From positions 1-64,000 of the forward strand of contig JARBJD010000257.1 of NCBI GenBank assembly GCA_033064195.1: DNA of 64,000 nt. The letters run 5' to 3'. The notes beneath the pieces were generated by a model. That model had not been told where the DNA came from, did no database searches, and worked only from the letters and a program-made list of their open reading frames with translations. A program made the translations under genes and the position numbers. Below, one piece after another: positions 47,601-58,040 of the stretch (the stretch's first letter is position 1; each line of letters begins with the position of its first letter). The DNA is from Blattamonas nauphoetae. Lineage: Eukaryota; Preaxostyla; Oxymonadida.

Positions 47601-49735
47601 AGCGAAGTGAGTGTCATGTTTCCATTGCTCCCAACAGTCACTCCACCCATCGTGAGTGTTGTTGATTTGGTCGAATTCACCATCCATCCCTGCCCGATGA
47701 TCTGGGTTGACTTTGTGATCGTTTCATCGCTCAGTGAGTAATCGCCGACAGCTACGTTGATTTGTGTGAAGATAAACTCGGCTTTTGAGATGGCTGTGGA
47801 GACGAGCGGGCAGGGATTGGATTTATCACAATCCTCTCCTGTCTTTCCTGTGTCTACGAAGAATTGAGGAAGTGTGACTGCGATCGGAGCCGGAAGAAAC
47901 AGGTTTTGGTTCGCAAAATCACCGTTCTGGATGTTAATGTAGTAATACCCGATCTTGTTGGAAGAAGTCGAGGACGTACACCCAATCGTAGTTTCTGTTG
48001 TACAGACCGACAAGTTGTAGGCGTGGAGATTGATGTCGTTTCCTCTGTAATGGGCCAAGTCTTTGGTCGAGTTGAATGTTTCATTCGCTTGATTGTGGTC
48101 AAAGTGAGTGTCCTCGAGGAAGAGATGTTGCGGAAAAATCAAATAGAGAGCTCCTCCTCTCGTTCCTGTCTCGTTCTTTCTGAAGACACAGCGGGAGAAG
48201 GATTGATGGGCATAGCTGGTTGCAATGCTTCCCCCATTCCCTTTTGCCCTGTTTCCTTCGAAGAGTGAATCTGACATCAAAAGGATGATGAAAGCGCCAG
48301 AGTATGAGAAGACAGAACCGTATGATGAGGTGGTCTGGTCCGTGAACTGACAATTGTTCACCTGAATGAATGCAACAGAGGTAGTTGCTTGGAATGTTCG
48401 TGTTCGGGAAGCTCCTTTTAGTGATTCGAAGGTTGAGTGGGTGACATCTGTCATGACTGAGGAATACGTCAGGATTTGATTGCTTGTTTGGGCGAGTGTT
48501 TCATTCTTGTCGTATTTGACCGAGCACGAATCGATCAAGAGCGATTGTTTTCCTTCTACAACTCCTTGTATGTTCATCACTCCAACGTGGTAGGTTTTGC
48601 AGTCGATGGTGAATGAGCAACCTGTCAGTTTCACAGTTCCAGAAAGGCCTTGAATGGAGATGATGGTGAACGTTTGTGTCTGTGAAGCCGAAGAGATGAT
48701 GCAGCTAGTAAAGTGATAATGTACGAATCCTGTCTCCTTTTTGAAAGATCCTGCGGATGACGTGAATGTGTGTGTTCCTGTGATGTTCTTGATTGTCGCT
48801 TCATCCTCGTTCCTTCCTGTTCGAGGATTCTCACATTCGAGCAGTGTGGAGTTGATGAGGTCGAACGACTGCGAGTGGCCCAGAATGGATGCCACTGTCC
48901 CGTACAAAGCATCGTCCACTCGGCTCATCTCGTTTCCTGCCAAAAGCTGTGTTGGACAGTGGCGAGGCTGAGAGTGAGGAACTGGTGTCCCTGTAAGATT
49001 GTGGAAATGCGATGTTGTGACGATTGTTGTGAGGAGTGGAGGGAACGAGGCGAGGCTGACGGTTGAGGCAATGCCACTCTCCCCGAGGAGCGAGAGGGAA
49101 GATATGGACGCCGAAGCGACAGTCACAACAGCTGCAGTGGATGATGGTTGTTCGGACATGATTTCGGTGAAGGACGGGATGAGGGGCGTGTCTGTTTGGA
49201 CGACACAACTGACCAGCGTGACTGACGAGCTGGTATCAGCCGAAGAGTCTGTCGATGTGATCAAAAGCGGGGAAACGACTGTTTCAAGCTGGAACTCGAT
49301 TTGGGTGAGGGAGAGTGTGGATGATTCGACGATGGCACAGCGTGGATGGTCGGCTGCCCTTGCTCCAGTGGGCCCGTCTTCGTTGACGTTTCGGTCGAGT
49401 CCAGCACTATGTGATTCCAGAGAAAACTTGAGGGAACCGAAAGACGCCGTTGAGTTGACAATTCGGAACATGAACGGAGGATGTCTCGTCGCCTGATTTG
49501 CAGATAGGGTTTGAACGTGTTGTGTCGACTTTGAGTCTGTCTGCCTGATCACTGTGCCGTTCTCTCCCACCACTGAAATTCTTGTCGATTCGAACAGATA
49601 TCCATCGCAATGGAAGTCTGCTTTCGGAAGTCGGATTTCGTTTGGGATATGTTTGGATAGAGTTGGGAGAGATGTGCTCATTCCCGTCGAGAGAAGGAGG
49701 AAGAGCGAGAAAAATGTGAAATATGGCATGATCAC
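38684..49735 (-). pseudogene. Giant beta-helix receptor with pseudokinase tail, three in-frame stops in one continuous frame
   Basis: One frame of 3,684 codons runs from MIMPYFTFFSLFLLLSTG (signal peptide) to TGA at 38,684. It contains stops at 47,513-47,515 (TAA), 41,135-41,137 (TAA) and 40,922-40,924 (TAG), but no frameshift. The ectodomain is beta-helix repeats divided by cap motifs of the type CGxxxxPCxTL at about 47,820, 45,910, 45,030, 44,250, 43,460, 42,710, 41,870 and 41,060. A membrane helix (VLLPIVISVVAALALFTIIV, about 39,700-39,780) precedes RRKAK and a kinase-like domain. Its C-lobe is kept (WVAPELG, VFSLGLVLLEMETGIVPFG, ARPTL), but the HRD and DFG equivalents read NPHRILL and LKVEET, so it is a pseudokinase. 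Where the first stop falls, the divergent paralogue has Glu (VKIECI against VRI, stop, NV). The gene is either a very young pseudogene, subject to readthrough, or affected by sequence errors. Confidence 0.78.
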
Positions 49736-50762
49736 TCTCGAGTGTCTGGTTTCGGAAACTCTGTGATCCGATCCAACCCACTTTCACTGACATCAGTGCG
49801 AGAGAGATTCGTTTTCAAGAGAAAACAGATCATCATTGAAATGTTCAGTTTCTAACGTTTGGGAAGGCAAGGTTGGAGTGAGGACTGCACTCGGATGGTC
49901 GGAGGGAGTTGCTTTGAATGTTCGATTTCTTGTATATTGGTTGTGTTCTGGAGCAGCCAGGGGCTCAATTCATAAGATTCGGTATTTCATTGGAGGGTGA
50001 TAGATGAGGAGAAAAGAACAAGAGATCCATCAGTGATCGCAGAAAAAAGAGAAAAAGATTGAAATGATCACGAGATGCGGTGGAATCAGAGAGTGGGCAT
50101 GAAGAGATCGGTGTAAGATAGGCATCGTCAATAAAACCCAACATCGTTGCACAGTCAGCTGAAGTTGGCTCATATTCTGAGGATTTTGTTTGCAAAAAGG
50201 ATTGGAGAGCGATGCGAAGCTGTGAAGGACAACACGACGATCACATTTCTGAACAAACGCTGCGGGTCAAACTTGAGAAGAATGGTGAAGGACTGGAGAG
50301 TAATGCCAATTAGGTTGGATGGCTTTTTCTGTGATTCTTCATAAACCTCGAAATAACATGCAAAGACGAGGATAATGAATGAAATATCATCTGTGTTTGG
50401 TTCGTGTCCGAAAGATCCGAAACATTCTACACATTTTCTGCCAAACAGCGCAAATAGGAGATTTCTTTGAACAACGGTGTGGTGGATTCTATAAGCTCTA
50501 TCTTGAGAGGAGAATCGTCGCTTTCACACTCGAAGTCAACACTCAATAAATGACACGATTTGTCGTGTCAAATCATGAAGTTCACACGGTAATTGCCTCC
50601 ATGCCATTTAAGTCATTTCATGGATGATTTGAGCGGAACCTCTGGTCAGAATTCGAACCCATACCCTTTATTAACTCCGTTACTCAGAAAAGATCAACTA
50701 TTCTGACGAGAATCATGAAAAAAAGTGGAAGAAACAAAGTTTTGGGTGAGCAGGAACTCAAG
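49736..50762. promoter_or_regulatory. Divergent intergenic region between the second pair of giant genes
   Basis: About 1 kb between divergent start codons. It contains an 8-bp perfect hairpin, TGACACGA, TTTG, TCGTGTCA at 50,551-50,570, about 190 bp upstream of the plus-strand start; this could be a regulatory palindrome. No core promoter element is recognised with confidence. Confidence 0.4.
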
Positions 50763-53700
50763 ATGAATGCGATATTAACGGTTGTTTTGCTCACCATCAT
50801 CCCCACCAGTCATCCCAAAACATTTGAAGAAAATTCCGGACCATCACTGAACCGCCTTCTCATCACATCATGTGCCGATATCTCATTGAGTTCTTCCACT
50901 CCGAATTGTCTTCATCTTTCAACTTCGACATGGATTGCTTCGACAATTCGCCTCGCTTCAAAAGATGTCTCTGTGATTGGATCCGAGCAGACGATAATCG
51001 CCACCGTTTCCGGAAAACAACTTGCAGACAATCACAGAAACCATTGTGATTCTGATTCATCAGCGAATTGCCCTTCGTCATCGGTCTTCACCATTCAAAA
51101 CACAACACTCTCGTTGGCCTCGCTCACCTTTGATCTCGTTTCTGGTATCGTCGTTTTCGTTCATTTCATCCTTCATTTCAGGACCACAAAACCAGGATTC
51201 TTGGCGTGTGTGCTCTCTGAGCTGGAATTCTCATGTTTTGGCCGAATCGGTGGTCTTCCATGTGGATGCGCTGTCTCACCATTCAAACTTGTCCCGTCCA
51301 CTTTTGACTCAGAATCATCCTGCTCTCTCACTGTTTCACTTTGTATGCTCAAGAATAGTGGAAACCAGATCGGATCAGTTTTGGAGATTGACCCTGCCCT
51401 GCCTCCGACAGAATCAATCTCCATGTCACTTTCATCCATTCACTTGGACTCACAGACCCTCACTTCCAACAGCGGGCTGTCATTTTCGTCATCCCCGTCG
51501 GAATATGGCCTCACGAACGATTGCCAGATCCAATCCGTTGTGAGTGATTGCCAGTTCTTCAATCTCTCCTCCAACCCTGCCCATCCCACATCTCTTAGTT
51601 TTCGTTGGCTTCGAGAGAGAATTGTTGGATGTGAAGTGAGATGTGTGGTGAAGAGTATGGAAGGAACACTGACGACAAGACTGGGAAAACAAAATGAATT
51701 TTTGATTCAGAACAGCAGTTTGTTGGAATGTGTGAACGAGGAAGAAACCGAAACAACCAAATCATATGACTATCTCCCCGAAATCACATCATCCGCCCAA
51801 CGAATCAATCACGGATCAGAATTCACGCACTATGTCTTCCAAGGATGCACAATCAAAGCAACCAACATGACATCGTCATTTGTCCTCATCACACTCAACC
51901 CAATTACAGGAAATGTGAAATTCGTTGGATGTTCATTTGAAGTGGAATGCCACGCCCAGCACATCACTCTCGTCTCAGCAACAGCCGTTCGAGCGAACAA
52001 AGTGAAGTGTCTGATCGACACGTGCACATTCAAGTTTTGGAGAGAGACAGAAACATCAACAGGAAACAACCAAATCAGCCTGTTCAACTTTCAAGAAGTT
52101 TGCATCGTCTCTTCAACTTTCTCCCCTCCCACCTCCAAGTTCTCCTCTGCACGTGCCGTCTCCCTCTCCAACCCAGTTTCCTTCCTGTTCTTCTCCAACA
52201 CTTCATTCGTCAGACAAACCTCAAACGGGAATGGAGGAGCTCTCAATCTGCCATTTTCCCTCATCCGCTTCTTCCACTGCCACTTCGACGGGAACAAAGC
52301 GAATCAAGGCGGAGCTGTGTCTACAGCATCGATCTATCATTACTTTACCTCCTGCACTTTCACGCGAAATGAAGCGACGAAATGGGGAGGAGCGATCTAT
52401 TCAGGCTATCTCCTGCGATTGAGAATGTTTGATTGTCATTTCGACCAAAATCAAGCATCGTGGAAATACGAGAATGATCAAACACAACTTGCACATTATC
52501 GTGGCAATGACATCTTCGCTTATTCTTCAATTTGGAATGGAATGGACGGGACAACCGTGTTTGGATGCACATCGACGTCAGAGACACCGAAATATGGATA
52601 TTTTTCCTCAAATTCCAACAATGGGGTTCATCCGCAAGATGACATCCTGCTTCCTTCCCCGTCTGGCTCGTCATTCTCAAATGTCTTCTTCGTGGAAGCA
52701 GGAGAGAGTGGGATGTGTTCGGAGGGAGATCCGTGTGGGAGTGTGGGCGCAGCTCTTTCTGAACTCAGCACAGATCCGTCTCTCATCAACCTCGGAAATG
52801 GGATTTTCGAAGAAGACACTCTGGACATCTCCAAACGAGTTGAACTGCGAGGCCTCGGCTTCTTTGTGAACACATCCACGTTCACCACTCTGAAAACGTC
52901 GTGTGTTGTGTCTGGTGGTGGGAATGTGACTCTGATGTCACTCTCGCTGAAGCCGACAGATTCGAGTTCGACAATCCTGGCGATGCAGTCGACAAGCCAG
53001 TCGTTCCTGTCGAATGTGAAGATCGAGTGCATTTCTGGTCATCTCGCCCCTCTCCTCTCGTTCTCGTCTGGCACCTCGACTGTCCACAGCAGCTGGCTGA
53101 GTTCGATCAAGATGGAGAATCATGCAGCGATCGAAATCACGGGAAGCGCATCTGTCACCTTCCACGCAGCGTGGTTCATGGAAATTGCACGTGTGAGCGG
53201 GAATGGAGGGAGTTGCATTGATTCTTCGACATCTGGAGTGATCTCGTTCATCCAGACGAACATGGCTCATTGTTCATCTTCTGGTCGTGCTGGCTGTTTG
53301 GATCTCATCGCTTCATCATCAAACAGCCAAGTCATTTTTAACAAGATTCTCTTCACAAAGAACACAGTCACTGCTTCTATCTCCCTTTTCGGGAATGACA
53401 TCGCCCACACCAGCTTTGTTCCATCCAAAATCAGCACAATCTCGAACTGTCGATCACTCAGTGCTCTCCCACACATTCTCGTCAACAACACGTTTGAATC
53501 AAACCTTGTGTGTTCAACACTCTTCTTCACGTCGAATGGGATCGACCATCCATTCGCAACAGACTTTGAGCAGGGTGTTCCACTGTCGTGGTTCAGAGGG
53601 TTTCGGGAGGAGATTGATGCGATGATGGAATCTTCAACTGAAGTATTACTCCGCATTTCGGATCCCCAGACTTTCACACCATTCGAAATCACCAGAAAAA

Positions 53701-56700
53701 CTGTCGCCTTTATGGGATGTTCTCTCACCCCAAAATTCTACGATCGACGACTTGTGTTTGTGGGAGTTTCCGGATACTTGCGATTTGCATCGACTGCAAT
53801 GACATTCTCGAACGCTCCAACTGTCATTCCGTTTGTTGTTGCTCCAACAGCAAAAAGACTTCTGATGCAGACTCTCTCCATCACTTTGTCAGGATCTCAA
53901 CAAAACGTTCCGTTCGTCCAGTGCAATGGAGGAACACTCTGTTTTGACCGAGTGATTTTTTCGACTTCATCTGGTCTCATCTTGACAGGATGCTCGATGA
54001 TGGAATGTTCAGTAACAAGCATCGAGTTTCTGGCTTCGTCGATTGAGAATGTGACATCTGACGAAGACGGAGCGGTGTTCCACGCAACAAACTGTTCATT
54101 CAAAAGTGAGAGCTCGTCGTTCAAGAAATGCCGAGCGAGAAATGGAGGAGCAGTGGCGATTGAGCTGTCTGGGTCGAAATCGATTCTGATCACACACGAA
54201 AGCACATCGGCCTTTGCAACGACATTCTCAGAATGTGTGGCAGTTGGAGAGAGTTCAAGCGGATCGAACTCGCTGGGACGAGGAGGAGCATTGTTCGTTT
54301 CTGGGACATCGACTCACTCGACACCGATCCTCTTCAACAGCTCATCCACAAACCACGCTCGATTCGAAGGAAACATCGCTGATCTGGGAATGGATCTCTT
54401 CATCACGTCGGATCTATTCAATGGAAAAGAAACAGATGCGATCGATTCCTTCGGTGGTGGTTCGATGAGTGCTGATGACCACGTTGCGATCGAAGATCGA
54501 CCATCGTCTGATTCGGAGTGGATCGGTCTGCTGATTCCAACACCGAAAGTGTCAGTGAATGGATCGATCACCGAAATCATGACAGGATTGAGTGGACAGG
54601 ATGTGGAGAGCTGCAAATGGACATCGACATTCTGTGCGACACTCGGGTATGGAATGAAGCATCTGACGAAGAAGTATTCTACAGGCGAGCTTTTCCCGCA
54701 GTCGATCCAATTTGTGTGGAACATGACGTACGACGAGACAGGAGTGGTTGTGAATGATCAGGATGTGTCTGTGAGTGGGACAACAACGAAGAATGCAAAG
54801 ACAGCTGAAGTTCTTCGGACGATTGTGGAGATTGTGGAATCGACAACAGCGTCGTCGCTCTTCACAATCAAGAACCATTCGAAACTGTCAGTCTCTGGAC
54901 TCGATCTTCGTGCCATCGGAAAGTGTGGGCTGTTTGATTTGGAGGCGGATGGAGATTGTCTGATTGTGTCTGATGTTGGTGTGGTGTGCTCAGATGGGAC
55001 AGAATATTGGAAGGCGTTGATCAAATCGAGTGGTCGTCCTGTTTCGATTGATTCGTGCACATTCAACACTTCGAATGGTGGACCAGCGACGCTCACCCAT
55101 CCACTCATCCAGCTTGTCTCTCCATCAACCGATGTTGTCCCGCTGGCTGCCATCACTCTACGCTCTGTCAGGATTTCGTCGTTCAGGTCGACAAGAATGA
55201 TTGTTGAGATCGACACCGATGGACCGATTTCCGTTCTGAACACACTCTTCTCGTCGTGTTCCAGTTCTTCAGAAATGAACGGAAAAGTGATTCATGTGAA
55301 AACATCGAATTTAGACAAGTCGATCACGAAAGAGCGTTGGAGTGGAAGTGTTGTGGAAGGAGTGGAGGCGAGCTGGTTCTACGGACAGGATCGCTCTCTT
55401 GCTTCCACTTCTGGCCTGTTCGAGTTGTCTCTTCTGTTGATGTTGGGGGATGGTCCGTCCGACACCGTTCTTGTTTCGTCGAATGCCCATTCCAGTCCTC
55501 ACATCAACTGTGGATCGTCTGCTCTTCCCTGTTCGACTTTCGAAGCCTCTCTTCGCTCCTCCACGAATCACTCCATCCACTCCATCGTCATCGCCCAGCC
55601 AAGTCTCCTGGAATTGCGATTCGTCACTGAGTCATCGCTTACCATCCAATCACAAACTGGAAAGCAAGTTCTCGCTCTCCAAACTTTAGCACAGTTTGGA
55701 GTCGACGATGATTCAACTGTCCTTCTTCTTTCATCACTTGAAATGCCGATTGATCCAACATGTTCATCATCTCCTGTCTTTCTGGTTTCGAATGGCGAAC
55801 TGCACCTCTCCTCATCCCAAATCAGCACCAATTCCCTCGCTCTTCTCCATTCTGACGTGATAACTCTCATCAAAGTGCTAAATGCGGGAACATTACAGCT
55901 GACAGATTCGTCAATCCAAAATATCCAATTCACCAATCCCAAACAAGGAACAACGATCTTCCTTGAAAATGATGCAAGAATCGTCAAAGACTCTTCGTCC
56001 ATCTTCAGCGCGATTTCGTCGAATGGAACTGGATCACTCCTTTTTGTTTGTTCTGACAATCTCAGCCAGACAGCCACGACATCACCGCTTCTTGATTTCA
56101 ACTCAACGATTCCTCTTCCAACGAACACTCTCTTCTCAGAAACAGAGAAGAATCGCTTCTTCGGAAGAGAAGGATCGGATGAGTGGAGTCTTCTGTATTT
56201 CTGGCATCCCCACACAAGTGGATCAGTTCACATCAACACAGCTGGACAAGATCATCCGAATTGTGGAACAAAACCGCTGCCTTGCTCGTCGATTGTGGAA
56301 TCTCAGAGCAAACTGAAGGGCGAACAGAAGTCGATGAATTTGGACACGAAATCAACATTGTCGAGTGAGTTGGTGTCGACGACGACGGAATGGACTCTGA
56401 CTCAGTCGAGTGGTTGCTGTCTTTGGTTTGAGGGAGAAGGACAGCTGAAGATTTCGAAAAGCACGCCGTCGAAACTGACTCTGTCTGAAATCACGATGGA
56501 GTTTGGGACGCTGAAGGAAGCTCGAACGAGCGCAGTGATGCTGATTGAAGAAGGATGGATGATTCTGTCGTTGTGTGAGATTGGAGATGGGTTGAGTGAA
56601 ATTGGGATCTCAGTTGGAAGAGTGTGTGGAGGGAGTCTGACGATTGGTGGGACAACGATGAATCTTGTGTCTTCAACCACTCCACTCTTCTCAACAGAAT

Positions 56701-58040
56701 CTGGGTCGCTAATTGTTGAAGAATCGTGCTCAATCACTCATCCTGCCTCATCGCGCACAGCACCGCTTTTCTCTATCTCGGGTGGATCAGCGAGTCTGAC
56801 CTCGACGACGATCCCACGAATCACACTCTCGTCATCGAACAGTTTGATTTCAGTTTGTGGAAGTGGATCGTTGAGTATTTGCGATATTGACTTTGACTCG
56901 ATGGAGAATTCTGGATCAGGAGCAGTTCTTCACTTCTCTTCGTCTGGATGTCTTTCTCTGAACAGAGTGAATCTGAATGGAAGCAGATGTGGCTCGTCTG
57001 GGAAGGGTCGAAGTCTGTTCATCTCTCGTTCTGATGCGTTCACGTTGGACAACCTGCACTTGAGAGATGTTTCTGTCACGCAACCCACATCGTTAGGAAC
57101 GCACGAGATCTTGATTGAAGGGACATCACTGGAGTCAGCAGCTTGTTCGGATTGGAAGACATTTGTTGGATCGGACTCGTCATTATTGACACGCAGCACG
57201 ATTGTGGAGAATTGGTTTGAAAACAGAGAAAATTCGTCGCTGAGTGTTCCGATTGCATATTTGATATTTGGACGCACGACAGGTGCTGTTCACGTCAAAA
57301 CCGATTTCTGGGATCATCCGAATTGTGGAACCGAACAGCTTCCTTGCTCGACTCTCCTCACCGCTCACAACAAGCTAACTGAGGCAAACCAGGCAATCAT
57401 TCTTGAATCAGACGCTTCACTCTCTTCCTCCCTCTTCGCTAAATCGGCAGGTTCTGTGATCTCTTCGGAGTCGTCTTTGTTTGTGGTGTCGCTGACATCG
57501 TCGGCACAATTCAGTGTTGAGCCATCGACCTCTCTGACTCTGACGAATCACATTGTGTCTCTTCCTGACGCCATCACCAAAACAGTCTTTCTTGTCTCAG
57601 CTGGAACGCTCTCCCTCTCCTCTCTCGACTTTCGAACATCCGCAGTGTCTCAATCATCAACTGCACCACTCTTCTCTGTCTCTTCTGGCTCGCTCATTCT
57701 GACAGAGACATGCATGCTCTTCACTCAAATCCTCCAACAGGCCTCGTCGAGTGTGATCGAACAAAACGGAGGGAAAGTGGAAATGAGAACGTGCTCAATC
57801 GTGAATGTCTCGAAAGTGTCAGGCGATGGAAGTGTGGTGCACTCAACGCTCGCATCAGCCAAAGACTCCCTAAGCGTTGATGGATGCTCGTTCTTGTCGT
57901 GTTCATCGAGTGGAAAGGGAGGAGTGATCTTCGTGTCGTGTGGTTCATCTGTCCCATCCTCCAATCTGATCGTTAGATCGACTTTTGACAGTTCATGTTC
58001 GTGTGGATCATCGGAAATGTCCAGCGAATGCATAACTTAA
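50763..58040 (+). CDS. Giant beta-helix surface protein, ectodomain only (no membrane helix or kinase)
   Basis: A frame of 2,425 residues from ATG 50,763, chosen over ATG 50,715 because MNAILTVVLLTIIPTSHP then forms the signal peptide. It is clearly paralogous to the divergent gene at 38,684-49,735: WNMTYDETGVVVNDQDVSVS matches WNMTYTEKAIVITDQDITVS, and the cap motifs are colinear (SEGDPCGSVGAAL about 52,720; CKWTSTFCATLGYG about 54,610; INCGSSALPCSTF about 55,505; DHPNCGTKPLPCSS about 56,250; DHPNCGTEQLPCSTL about 57,320). It ends at TAA after the fifth module, where the paralogue has three more modules, a membrane helix and a pseudokinase. The product would be secreted, or the gene is a 3'-truncated copy. 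Its stop overlaps the start of the next gene by 13 bp. Confidence 0.8.
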   Translation: MNAILTVVLLTIIPTSHPKTFEENSGPSLNRLLITSCADISLSSSTPNCLHLSTSTWIASTIRLASKDVSVIGSEQTIIATVSGKQLADNHRNHCDSDSSANCPSSSVFTIQNTTLSLASLTFDLVSGIVVFVHFILHFRTTKPGFLACVLSELEFSCFGRIGGLPCGCAVSPFKLVPSTFDSESSCSLTVSLCMLKNSGNQIGSVLEIDPALPPTESISMSLSSIHLDSQTLTSNSGLSFSSSPSEYGLTNDCQIQSVVSDCQFFNLSSNPAHPTSLSFRWLRERIVGCEVRCVVKSMEGTLTTRLGKQNEFLIQNSSLLECVNEEETETTKSYDYLPEITSSAQRINHGSEFTHYVFQGCTIKATNMTSSFVLITLNPITGNVKFVGCSFEVECHAQHITLVSATAVRANKVKCLIDTCTFKFWRETETSTGNNQISLFNFQEVCIVSSTFSPPTSKFSSARAVSLSNPVSFLFFSNTSFVRQTSNGNGGALNLPFSLIRFFHCHFDGNKANQGGAVSTASIYHYFTSCTFTRNEATKWGGAIYSGYLLRLRMFDCHFDQNQASWKYENDQTQLAHYRGNDIFAYSSIWNGMDGTTVFGCTSTSETPKYGYFSSNSNNGVHPQDDILLPSPSGSSFSNVFFVEAGESGMCSEGDPCGSVGAALSELSTDPSLINLGNGIFEEDTLDISKRVELRGLGFFVNTSTFTTLKTSCVVSGGGNVTLMSLSLKPTDSSSTILAMQSTSQSFLSNVKIECISGHLAPLLSFSSGTSTVHSSWLSSIKMENHAAIEITGSASVTFHAAWFMEIARVSGNGGSCIDSSTSGVISFIQTNMAHCSSSGRAGCLDLIASSSNSQVIFNKILFTKNTVTASISLFGNDIAHTSFVPSKISTISNCRSLSALPHILVNNTFESNLVCSTLFFTSNGIDHPFATDFEQGVPLSWFRGFREEIDAMMESSTEVLLRISDPQTFTPFEITRKTVAFMGCSLTPKFYDRRLVFVGVSGYLRFASTAMTFSNAPTVIPFVVAPTAKRLLMQTLSITLSGSQQNVPFVQCNGGTLCFDRVIFSTSSGLILTGCSMMECSVTSIEFLASSIENVTSDEDGAVFHATNCSFKSESSSFKKCRARNGGAVAIELSGSKSILITHESTSAFATTFSECVAVGESSSGSNSLGRGGALFVSGTSTHSTPILFNSSSTNHARFEGNIADLGMDLFITSDLFNGKETDAIDSFGGGSMSADDHVAIEDRPSSDSEWIGLLIPTPKVSVNGSITEIMTGLSGQDVESCKWTSTFCATLGYGMKHLTKKYSTGELFPQSIQFVWNMTYDETGVVVNDQDVSVSGTTTKNAKTAEVLRTIVEIVESTTASSLFTIKNHSKLSVSGLDLRAIGKCGLFDLEADGDCLIVSDVGVVCSDGTEYWKALIKSSGRPVSIDSCTFNTSNGGPATLTHPLIQLVSPSTDVVPLAAITLRSVRISSFRSTRMIVEIDTDGPISVLNTLFSSCSSSSEMNGKVIHVKTSNLDKSITKERWSGSVVEGVEASWFYGQDRSLASTSGLFELSLLLMLGDGPSDTVLVSSNAHSSPHINCGSSALPCSTFEASLRSSTNHSIHSIVIAQPSLLELRFVTESSLTIQSQTGKQVLALQTLAQFGVDDDSTVLLLSSLEMPIDPTCSSSPVFLVSNGELHLSSSQISTNSLALLHSDVITLIKVLNAGTLQLTDSSIQNIQFTNPKQGTTIFLENDARIVKDSSSIFSAISSNGTGSLLFVCSDNLSQTATTSPLLDFNSTIPLPTNTLFSETEKNRFFGREGSDEWSLLYFWHPHTSGSVHINTAGQDHPNCGTKPLPCSSIVESQSKLKGEQKSMNLDTKSTLSSELVSTTTEWTLTQSSGCCLWFEGEGQLKISKSTPSKLTLSEITMEFGTLKEARTSAVMLIEEGWMILSLCEIGDGLSEIGISVGRVCGGSLTIGGTTMNLVSSTTPLFSTESGSLIVEESCSITHPASSRTAPLFSISGGSASLTSTTIPRITLSSSNSLISVCGSGSLSICDIDFDSMENSGSGAVLHFSSSGCLSLNRVNLNGSRCGSSGKGRSLFISRSDAFTLDNLHLRDVSVTQPTSLGTHEILIEGTSLESAACSDWKTFVGSDSSLLTRSTIVENWFENRENSSLSVPIAYLIFGRTTGAVHVKTDFWDHPNCGTEQLPCSTLLTAHNKLTEANQAIILESDASLSSSLFAKSAGSVISSESSLFVVSLTSSAQFSVEPSTSLTLTNHIVSLPDAITKTVFLVSAGTLSLSSLDFRTSAVSQSSTAPLFSVSSGSLILTETCMLFTQILQQASSSVIEQNGGKVEMRTCSIVNVSKVSGDGSVVHSTLASAKDSLSVDGCSFLSCSSSGKGGVIFVSCGSSVPSSNLIVRSTFDSSCSCGSSEMSSECIT

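Noticed and set aside
50630-50700. tRNA-like TTCGAA box near 50,660 on either strand
   Set aside because: The bases around the box cannot form a five-pair T stem, and no matching acceptor or D arm was found.
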